Source: Spirochaetaceae bacterium (GTDB taxonomy: Bacteria > Spirochaetota > Spirochaetia > Treponematales > Breznakiellaceae). Taken from it: a stretch of DNA of 9,729 nucleotides. The notes beneath the pieces are model-generated. The model saw only the letters and a program-made list of their open reading frames with translations. It did not search any database and was not told where the DNA came from. The stretch's first letter is position 1. Each line of letters starts with the position of its first letter. Position numbers and translations under genes: made by a program. Shown here piece after piece: positions 5,580 through 9,729 of this stretch. Location of the stretch: positions 1 to 9,729 of the forward strand of contig JAIRMP010000108.1 of assembly GCA_031258615.1 (NCBI GenBank), written 5' to 3'.

Positions 5580-6323
5580 ATGCAGGATAAAATTAAAACA
5601 CTGTTTGACAAGATTAAGGCCGCCAAACACTGTGTCGCGCTGACCGGCGCAGGCGTCAGTACGCTGTCTGGTATCAGGGATTTTCGCGGGAAGAACGGTC
5701 TTTACAACGACATGGACGCGGAAAAGATGTTCGACATCGACTACTTTGAACAGGATCCGTCGTTTTACTACAAAACGGCGGGCTCGTTCATCTACAACGT
5801 AGATGAACGAGCCGCCTCAGTCGTGCATACCACGCTGGGCGAGCTTGAGAAACGGGGGCTTGTAAAGGCGGTGATAACGCAGAACATCGACCTGTTGCAC
5901 CAGAAGGGCGGCAGCAAACGGGTGATCGAGGTACACGGTTCGCCTGAGCCGCACTACTGCCTTTCGTGCAGCGGCGTCCGCATGAGCTTCAAGGAAGCCG
6001 CCGCGATTGTAAACTCCGGCGGCCTCCCGCGCTGCCCGAAGTGCGGGAGGGTGTTAAAGCCCGCCATCACGTTTTTTGGGGAAAGACTGCCCGCAATTGC
6101 GTTACGAGACGCGGAGGCCGAAGCCTCGTCAGCCGATTTGATGCTGGTCCTAGGCACAAGCCTTACCGTTTACCCGGCCGCCGGTATCCCGGTAAGCACC
6201 CTAAGCCATGGCGGCAAGCTGGTAATCGTAAACAATATGCCCACCCCTCTGGACAGTTACGCGGATATGCGTTTTGCAGAGTTGGAGACTGTCTTCGAGG
6301 GGCTTAAAAAGCTATTGAACTAG
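5580..6323 (+). CDS. Sir2-family NAD-dependent protein deacylase (sirtuin)
   Basis: The 247-residue protein has the full sirtuin set: NAD-binding GAGVS (23-27) with SGIRDFRG, TQNID (100-104), catalytic His119 in VIEVHGS, a zinc site with Cys127/Cys130 (YCLSC) and Cys152/Cys155 (RCPKC), GTSL (192-195) and VNN (217-219). It should remove acetyl or related acyl groups from lysines while consuming NAD, in the cytoplasm. AGGAGG (5565-5570) lies nine bases before the ATG and fixes the start, 27 bases after rsfS. It is the last gene of the rightward cluster and ends six bases from the convergent acidic-protein gene; no rho-independent terminator is seen between them. The coding sequence contains a perfect 15-bp inverted repeat at 5781-5813. 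Substrates cannot be told from the sequence. Confidence 0.94.
   Translation: MQDKIKTLFDKIKAAKHCVALTGAGVSTLSGIRDFRGKNGLYNDMDAEKMFDIDYFEQDPSFYYKTAGSFIYNVDERAASVVHTTLGELEKRGLVKAVITQNIDLLHQKGGSKRVIEVHGSPEPHYCLSCSGVRMSFKEAAAIVNSGGLPRCPKCGRVLKPAITFFGERLPAIALRDAEAEASSADLMLVLGTSLTVYPAAGIPVSTLSHGGKLVIVNNMPTPLDSYADMRFAELETVFEGLKKLLN
5781..5813. repeat. Perfect 15-bp inverted repeat inside the sirtuin gene
   Basis: GGCTCGTTCATCTAC (5781-5795) is followed by AAC and then its exact reverse complement (5799-5813). It encodes residues about 68-78 (GSFIYNVDERA) of the sirtuin. In mRNA it would form a 15-bp hairpin with a three-base loop. There is no U run after it, so it is not a standard terminator. Confidence 0.9.
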
Positions 6324-6329
6324 GACGAT

Positions 6330-6656
6330 TCAACTGTCCTCGTAATCGAAGTCGTCGTCGTTGTCGTCGAAGTCGTCATCCTCTTCGAAGTCGTCGTCCT
6401 CTTCGAAGTCGTCGTCATCGTCTTCGTCGAAGTCATCATCTTCATCGTCGTTGTCAAAATCATCTTCGTCATCAAAATCGTCATCTTCATCGTCGAAGTC
6501 ATCATCGTCCTCATCTTCGCCGACATAATCGTCGTCATCACCGTCATAAGAAAGCCTTGTCTGCATCAAAAGTGACAGCCTTTGAACGCAAAGAACCATG
6601 ACAAGCCGTTCAAACTTGTAAATCGTCAAATTTACCATAGCATTTTTTAAAAACAT
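6330..6656 (-). CDS. Small protein with Asp/Glu-rich, aromatic-spaced C-terminal tail
   Basis: The 108-residue product has two parts. Residues 1-37 are ordinary sequence with hydrophobic helix-like stretches (FERLVMVLCVQRLSLLMQT). Residues 38-108 are almost entirely Asp and Glu, broken by a Phe or Tyr at intervals of mostly about 4-8 residues (for example DDDFDDEDDDFDDEDDF). It has a good claim to be real: GGAGAGGG lies just upstream of the ATG at 6656, and a TTGACA-N17-TATGTT promoter lies at 6757-6729. No known family is recognised. Low-complexity acidic tails occur in DNA mimics, histone-like chaperones, cation binders and condensate-forming proteins; which of these applies is open. The tail-coding DNA is a degenerate GAC/GAT/GAA repeat, so length change by slippage is likely. 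It converges on the sirtuin gene with a six-base gap. Confidence 0.68.
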   Translation of the reverse strand: MFLKNAMVNLTIYKFERLVMVLCVQRLSLLMQTRLSYDGDDDDYVGEDEDDDDFDDEDDDFDDEDDFDNDDEDDDFDEDDDDDFEEDDDFEEDDDFDDNDDDFDYEDS

Positions 6657-6728
6657 AACCCTCTCCGTTTAATTAAAAATGTTAATAAAATAACACCGCT
6701 CCAAAGTTTATTGAAACAGCGCATAAAA

Positions 6729-6757
6729 AACATAGTTTAAGGTATGGCTCCTGTCAA
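6729..6757 (-). promoter_or_regulatory. Promoter of the acidic-protein gene
   Basis: The minus strand reads TTGACA (6757-6752), 17 bp, TATGTT (6734-6729). The -35 box is perfect and the spacing ideal; the -10 box matches four of six. Transcription would start near 6722, leaving a leader of about 65 bases before the ATG at 6656. It separates this gene from the upstream lipoprotein gene. Confidence 0.6.
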
Positions 6758-6785
6758 GAAATTTATTCTATGTGTCCCGTCTCCC

Positions 6786-7637
6786 CTAGTCAACAAACGC
6801 CGGGACAGGCGTTAAATCCGTGATCGTGTAAGCATCCACCCTGTCAACAAAACTTTCCGGTCTGGAATAACGGTACGTTACCGTTTTTCCGTCACACAGC
6901 ACCGGAACCGCGATTATCTCCGCTTCCTGCCTGAAATCTTTTTCAAGGAACGCCTCGCTGGAGAGGGCGCTTAAATCCGCCTCCAGAAAGTATATTCTGC
7001 CTCCCAGCGTAAAATCCATCTCTATTGCGTAGCGGCCCTCTGTCTTTTTACCTGTTTTTTTGTCCGTTTTGCGGTAAACAAGGTCATTCTCAAATATAAT
7101 GTCTTCGTTATAGTTGCTCAACAGTACCCTGCCCGCCGTATTTATCAGAGTTGGGTTGAATACATTGAGGACATAGACCGCCAGCGGGCCGTCATCTTCC
7201 GAAAGCGAGTTCATGTTAAAGTGCGCGCTTTCTTCCACCCCATTTTTCATGGTACCGATCCGTATGGCTATGTTTTGACCGGTAATGGTATGCGAGATCG
7301 TATACTCATTGCCGGCTGCCAGTTTTGCGACTACCGAAATGGGCTGCAATGTCCAGGCAGCGCGATCGTTGTAGCTTACCTCGAACACATGGATACCGGC
7401 CGGCATCTTCACGATCTGGGAATAGTTGTTATCGGGATGCTTCCAGTTGACGGGCTGGTTATCCACTTTGGAGACATCCATGTTTGGGGAAATTCTCACG
7501 GTAACAAGCTTGTCCGGCGCCACGCCTGTAGGGTTGAAAACACCCCTGTCCACCGGTACATCACAGGAACAGAACAACGCCCCGCTTACCAGCGCAAACG
7601 CCGCAAGCGCGGTTAAACCTATGATCTTTGATTTCAT
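6786..7637 (-). CDS. Predicted lipoprotein of unknown function
   Basis: From the ATG at 7637 the product is 283 residues. Residues 1-25 are a signal peptide: MKSK, a hydrophobic core (IIGLTALAAFALVSGAL) and a relaxed spirochaete-type lipobox LFCS-Cys25, so the mature protein should be a lipid-anchored envelope protein. Residues about 43-117 (LVTVRISPN...MPAGIHVFEVSYND...LAAGNEYTI) have the look of a PEGA-like beta domain; that is a weak resemblance. The rest is strand-rich with no recognised family. In-frame starts upstream (TTG 7676, ATG 7670) would put a charged stretch before the signal peptide. The start at 7637 has AAGGA four bases upstream (7646-7642). A strong promoter lies at 7733-7704. 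The gene is transcribed alone, away from the broken surface-protein gene. Confidence 0.78.
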   Translation of the reverse strand: MKSKIIGLTALAAFALVSGALFCSCDVPVDRGVFNPTGVAPDKLVTVRISPNMDVSKVDNQPVNWKHPDNNYSQIVKMPAGIHVFEVSYNDRAAWTLQPISVVAKLAAGNEYTISHTITGQNIAIRIGTMKNGVEESAHFNMNSLSEDDGPLAVYVLNVFNPTLINTAGRVLLSNYNEDIIFENDLVYRKTDKKTGKKTEGRYAIEMDFTLGGRIYFLEADLSALSSEAFLEKDFRQEAEIIAVPVLCDGKTVTYRYSRPESFVDRVDAYTITDLTPVPAFVD

Positions 7638-7703
7638 ACGATCCTTATCCCCACCTTTCAGCAGCTTCATGGTCAACAGGTTCCATCCGGCGCTACTATA
7701 GCG

Positions 7704-7733
7704 ATTTTATGTAAGCGCCTTTATATGTGTCAA
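7704..7733 (-). promoter_or_regulatory. Promoter of the lipoprotein gene
   Basis: The minus strand reads TTGACA (7733-7728), 18 bp, TAAAAT (7709-7704): a perfect -35 box and five of six matches at -10. Transcription would start near 7697, about 60 bases before the ATG at 7637. It overlaps the left end of the broken rightward gene, so that gene's 5' part was probably lost up to here. Confidence 0.65.
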
Positions 7734-7810
7734 GGGCTGCGCCAGGCAATGTTGTGCCGGGAGGCATCTTTGAGGTGTGGGAACAGTCTGCGTTCACGTT
7801 TTTTAAATGA
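7715..7810 (+). pseudogene. Upstream in-frame fragment of the broken surface-type protein
   Basis: In the same frame as the ORF at 7817, this stretch encodes protein-like sequence (RAAPGNVVPGGIFEVWEQ, then SAFTFFK) between a TAA at 7712 and a TGA at 7808-7810. PGNVVPGGIFEV resembles the opening of beta-repeat units in large surface proteins. It suggests that the ORF starting at 7817 was once read from further upstream and is interrupted by a stop codon. Confidence 0.4.
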
Positions 7811-7816
7811 GGCGCA

Positions 7817-8647
7817 ATGCGAACGCTCGCGACTATCACCGGGCTTACGGTGGATGGTACGCTGACGCTGAAAAATGCCGCCGCGGCTAAGGCGCCTACC
7901 GCCACGGAAACCGGAAGCATCACGATTAGCGATGTGGCGAGTTTGAGTGCGAGTACCACTTTCGCGTTCCCCGGTATTATCTCGTTTGCGGATACCTTCG
8001 TGACTACTGCCGCGACTTCTTTTGCGGGCAAAGTGGTGTTCAACGGCAACCTGACGCTGACGGCGGCTCCCGTAACGTTTGAAGGCGCCGCGTTCTTTAA
8101 GAACGGTGTGGTGGTTACGCTTGCGAACACCTCGAGCGCCATCACGCTGGCGGGGGTGACCGGGGCGCTGGCTGTAGGCGCGCCGTCGAGCGCCACGCTC
8201 ACGTTCGCGACAGCGGGCATTACGCAGGGCGGCGCCACCACAGGCATCGAGATAACCGGCAAGGTGGCCGCGATTCCGGCCAAGTCCTACACGGTGGCCG
8301 TGAACAACACGCTGAAGGTTGATACCAACAATGAAATCGCGCTGGACGCCGGTACTCTTGCGGACTATGATGACGCTCCGGAGGGCAAACCCGGCGATGA
8401 GGCTGACTGGGTTGCCAAGCTGGTGCTGACCGGCGCGGATGACGTGCACGGCGCGCTCCTAACGGGCGCGGGCTCGGTTGTCGCGGGCGGCGCCGCGATT
8501 ATTGGCGGCACAAACGGCTGGAAGGCGGTTGGCTCGGCAGGCACGGTTGCCATCGCGAAAGACGCGATCACCGCGAGCGCAGCTACGGCGGTGCTGACGG
8601 CGGTAACGGGCGCTACGCAGCCCTCCATACACGGTGGCGGCGGGTGA
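7817..8647 (+). CDS. Thr/Ala/Val-rich beta-repeat protein fragment
   Basis: The 276-codon frame encodes low-complexity, strand-rich sequence (GLTVDGTLTLKN, TSFAGKVVFNGNLTLTAAPV, SYTVAVNNTLKVDTNNEIAL) typical of repetitive surface or secreted beta-helix-like proteins. No signal peptide is present and no specific family is recognised. The ATG at 7817 has only GAGG four bases upstream, and the frame is open back to a TGA just nine bases before it, with protein-like sequence beyond. At the 3' end, the frame +1 to this one continues with closely similar text (PYTVAAGETLTIGTNTAI). I infer an internal piece of a larger gene, damaged by a stop codon and a frameshift. It may still be translated, but it is unlikely to be a complete protein. 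Confidence 0.45.
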   Translation: MRTLATITGLTVDGTLTLKNAAAAKAPTATETGSITISDVASLSASTTFAFPGIISFADTFVTTAATSFAGKVVFNGNLTLTAAPVTFEGAAFFKNGVVVTLANTSSAITLAGVTGALAVGAPSSATLTFATAGITQGGATTGIEITGKVAAIPAKSYTVAVNNTLKVDTNNEIALDAGTLADYDDAPEGKPGDEADWVAKLVLTGADDVHGALLTGAGSVVAGGAAIIGGTNGWKAVGSAGTVAIAKDAITASAATAVLTAVTGATQPSIHGGGG

Positions 8648-8750
8648 AACGCTTACCATCGGGACGAATACCGCCATCACCGTGGCAACCCAAGGCTCCA
8701 TCGTACTGAAAAAGCAGACGACGGGCGCCAATGGCGCGGCCAGACGCTAA
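8625..8750 (+). pseudogene. Frameshifted continuation of the beta-repeat protein
   Basis: In the frame +1 to the preceding ORF, 41 codons (PYTVAAGETLTIGTNTAITV, then ATQGSIVLKKQ...) run to TAA at 8748-8750. YTVAAGETLTIGTNTAI mirrors SYTVAVNNTLKVDTNNEI in the main ORF, so it is very probably the same protein after a single-base shift near 8620. Confidence 0.5.
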
Positions 8751-9018
8751 CGGCAACGCGGCCTACCATTACTCAAAGAGTTGTCTGGGCATTACCGTTA
8801 GCCTCAGCGCGTATATTGACACGTGCCCCAATGATGCGAGGTTTGACATCGACCTGAAGACGAATTACCGGCAGGAATTTTCGTGGGCCGGTGTTGCTCC
8901 CGGCGCCACGATCAGCCAAAGCATCAAAACAAACTTCTGGTCGTCTACAACCATAGACGTGTCGGTACACAGCAAGCCTAATTCGTCCGCCGTGCTGCAT
9001 CTGCATTATTCGGCCTAA
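8731..9018 (+). CDS. Orphan 95-residue ORF, possible integron-cassette gene
   Basis: The product is a small, soluble-looking, strand-rich protein with two cysteines (18 and 32), aromatic residues and a polar tail (NYRQEFSWAGVAPGATISQS, then IKTNFWSSTTIDVSV). No family is recognised. There is no ribosome binding site before the ATG at 8731, and the region before it overlaps the frameshifted fragment ending at 8750, so the true 5' end may be missing or fused. Its TAA stop lies within GCCTAAC (9013-9019), the left core of an attC-like site, which is where genes of integron cassettes typically end. It could instead be the C-terminal part of the broken gene upstream after a second frameshift. Confidence 0.45.
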   Translation: MARPDANGNAAYHYSKSCLGITVSLSAYIDTCPNDARFDIDLKTNYRQEFSWAGVAPGATISQSIKTNFWSSTTIDVSVHSKPNSSAVLHLHYSA

Positions 9019-9109
9019 CCACGGGACAAAAAGCGGGGGCTGTCCCCCGCTTCCCGCTTGGCAGTGTGTCCGCTTGGGCGGGAAATGGGGACAGCCCCCT
9101 CGGTTAGGC
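9013..9109. other. Integron attC-like recombination site
   Basis: GCCTAACC (9013-9020) and GGTTAGGC (9102-9109) are exact complements and match the attC core consensus (RYYYAAC and GTTRRRY). Between them GGGGGCTGTCCCC (9035-9047) pairs perfectly with GGGGACAGCCCCC (9087-9099), and TTCCCGC (9051-9057) pairs with GCGGGAA (9078-9084), so the whole 97 bases fold into one nested hairpin. The left core overlaps the stop codon of the preceding ORF, as in gene cassettes. Against this, the spacers beside the cores are unequal (14 and 2 bases), a competing local hairpin exists at 9031-9052, and no integrase or second attC is seen in the window. Confidence 0.42.
9028..9052 (-). terminator. Possible leftward rho-independent terminator
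   Basis: On the minus strand AAGCGGGGG-ACAG-CCCCCGCTT is a perfect 9-bp hairpin ending in a TTTTT run, two bases of which belong to the stem. No leftward gene is seen just upstream, so it may only be part of the attC-like fold. Confidence 0.35.
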
Positions 9110-9179
9110 GGGGGCTGCCCCCGCGTAGGAAAGAACCCTTTCCCCGCTTAGGAAAGGACACAACTCTCGGTTAGAGTTG
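9108..9179. repeat. Cluster of three further short hairpins
   Basis: GCGGGGG-CTG-CCCCCGC (9108-9124) nearly repeats the hairpin at 9033-9050. It is followed by GGAAAG-AACC-CTTTCC (9128-9143) and CAACTCT-CGGTT-AGAGTTG (9161-9179). The text CTCGGTTAG occurs twice (near 9099 and 9166). No coding sequence is supported here. Confidence 0.6.
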
Positions 9180-9205
9180 GATGCGACTTAGGCTTAGCGC
9201 CGGAT

Positions 9206-9298
9206 GCACATCATAGCCGGGGAAAAGTCCTGAAGTTTGCGGGGACAACCGCACAGCGGTTGTCCAAGCGCAACGCGCTTGCCACAACGCGCTTGCCA
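9206..9298. repeat. Dispersed AGTTTGCG hairpin repeat, copy B, with internal duplication
   Basis: GCACATCATAGCCGG...CCTGAAGTTTGCGG matches 589-626, and GCGGTTGTCC matches copy A at 38-80. GGACAACCGC (9243-9252) and GCGGTTGTCC (9256-9265) form a perfect 10-bp hairpin, and AAGCGC-AAC-GCGCTT (9266-9280) forms another. The 14-mer CAACGCGCTTGCCA is duplicated in tandem (9271-9298). Confidence 0.7.
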
Positions 9299-9300
9299 CC

Positions 9301-9330
9301 TTGACACTTTCCGATCCCTCATGTTACGAT
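9301..9330 (+). promoter_or_regulatory. Candidate promoter before the right-edge gene
   Basis: TTGACA (9301-9306), 18 bp, TACGAT (9325-9330). The -35 box is perfect and the -10 box matches four of six. Transcription would start near 9337, ten bases before the structured element and about 170 bases before the ATG at 9510. Confidence 0.45.
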
Positions 9331-9346
9331 GTAGAAGCTGTAAGGG

Positions 9347-9398
9347 AAGCCCCGGTACAGCGCAATGTTTCTTGGCAGAACACGCTGAACCGGGGCTT
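9347..9398 (+). ncRNA. Structured leader RNA element, two-part stem
   Basis: AAGCCCCGGT (9347-9356) pairs with ACCGGGGCTT (9389-9398), and, after one A-A mismatch, CAGCG (9358-9362) pairs with CGCTG (9383-9387), leaving a 20-base loop. It lies between a promoter and a gene start. Only a weak T-rich stretch follows, so it is not a clear terminator. It matches no riboswitch class I can recognise by eye; a small RNA, attenuator or leader element is possible. Confidence 0.4.
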
Positions 9399-9509
9399 GT
9401 TTAAGCGTCTTTATGCTATCCCTTTAGGGGTTGGCTTTCAATGACGTTTTGTTTTCCCTTTTTGCACGTCCGGGCCTGGCTTGGATGAATATCTTTTCAG
9501 GAGGACTTT

Positions 9510-9728
9510 ATGAAAAACGGAATCTGCTTTTGGGGCACGTGCCCGTCCGCCCCCTCTCGTGAACAGCGGTTGGAGTTTGCGGTAAGCCGCGTAGCGCGCC
9601 GCAAACTCCTATTGTCTTGCCTACGGCTTGCCACGATGATAGTGTGTCAAAATGACTCATTTTGCACGGTTTACGGGCTCGTCCAAGCGCCAAAAAACAC
9701 CCTTTTTCCGCCTTTCAAGAAAAATTCG
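9510..9728 (+). CDS. Partial ORF at window edge, possibly interrupted by a repeat
   Basis: AGGAGG (9499-9504) lies five bases before the ATG, and a promoter and long leader precede it, so a real gene starts here. The frame is open for 73 codons and runs off the window. It begins MKNGICFWGTCPSAPSREQR, which could be the start of a signal peptide, but it then becomes basic and atypical (VSRVARRKLLLSCLRLA) exactly where the dispersed AGTTTGCG repeat (9572-9609) lies. I infer that the original coding sequence is interrupted after about 15-20 codons and that the rest is read through repeat and flanking DNA. The downstream sequence is needed to tell a chimeric protein from a dead gene. Confidence 0.4.
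   Translation, partial: MKNGICFWGTCPSAPSREQRLEFAVSRVARRKLLLSCLRLATMIVCQNDSFCTVYGLVQAPKNTLFPPFKKNS
9572..9609. repeat. Dispersed AGTTTGCG hairpin repeat, copy D
   Basis: GGAGTTTGCGG (9572-9582) and CCGCAAACTCC (9599-9609) form a perfect 11-bp inverted repeat around a GC-rich loop containing CGC-GTA-GCG. The core matches copies A, B and C. It lies inside the reading frame that starts at 9510. Confidence 0.7.
9648..9664. repeat. 17-bp palindrome
   Basis: CAAAATGACTCATTTTG is CAAAATGA, one base, then its exact reverse complement. It could be an operator-type site or chance; nothing nearby assigns it a role. Confidence 0.5.
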
Positions 9729-9729
9729 C

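Noticed and set aside
6320..6547. 75-codon leftward Met/Thr-rich ORF
   Set aside because: It is an out-of-frame reading of the GAC/GAT repeats of the acidic-protein gene.
7696..8449. Two long leftward ORFs opposite the beta-repeat protein
   Set aside because: They arise from the biased Ala/Thr/Val codons of the other strand; the rightward frame has the more protein-like sequence. Since that frame is itself broken, a leftward gene cannot be fully excluded, but no start signal was seen.
9019..9729. tRNA or insertion sequence in the right island
   Set aside because: The hairpins do not assemble into a cloverleaf, and no transposase-like reading frame is present.

Overview
The window most likely comes from a spirochaete of the Treponema group, probably a gut-associated or termite-gut lineage rather than a pathogen. 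The ribosomal protein L27 begins MARKRGGSGAKNGRDS, a form I recognise from treponemes. The gene order rplU-prp-rpmA-obg-nadD/yqeK-LCP-rsfS, the relaxed lipobox of the lipoprotein, the GC-rich codon use and the repeat-rich intergenic DNA all fit. The genus call is inference; no ribosomal RNA gene is present to confirm it.

Layout. (1) Positions 1-828 are a gene-free left island with dispersed hairpin repeats, a CATTGCGAG-type palindromic repeat, a 13-bp C run, the first 18 codons of a broken leftward gene with a perfect ribosome binding site, and a tandem array of 14 palindrome-bearing units on a 21-bp period. (2) Positions 829-6323 are one tightly packed rightward housekeeping cluster: rplU (L21), prp, rpmA (L27), obg GTPase, a fused nadD-yqeK, a degenerate LytR-CpsA-Psr (LCP) protein, rsfS and a sirtuin. 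(3) Positions 6330-7637 hold two leftward genes, each with a recognisable promoter: a small protein with a long Asp/Glu tail punctuated by aromatics, and a lipoprotein of unknown function. (4) Positions 7715-9018 are a decaying rightward Thr/Ala/Val-rich surface-type protein and a 95-codon orphan ORF. The TAA stop of that ORF lies inside an integron attC-like site. (5) Positions 9019-9729 are a right island of clustered hairpins, more copies of the left-island repeat, a promoter with a structured leader, and the start of a gene that is already carrying a repeat.

How it works together. The main cluster combines ribosome assembly and silencing (L21, L27, Obg, RsfS), a protease that in Firmicutes trims L27 (Prp), NAD synthesis (NadD), dinucleotide tetraphosphate turnover (YqeK), an NAD-consuming deacylase (sirtuin) and an envelope protein (LCP). 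Genes abut or overlap, which implies co-transcription and translational coupling. The two flanking islands share repeats and broken genes, so the conserved cluster sits between recombination-prone accessory segments. The most unusual items are the 21-bp palindrome array, the orphan attC-like site, the Prp gene beside an L27 with no cleavable extension, the acidic/aromatic protein, and a perfect 15-bp inverted repeat inside the sirtuin gene.
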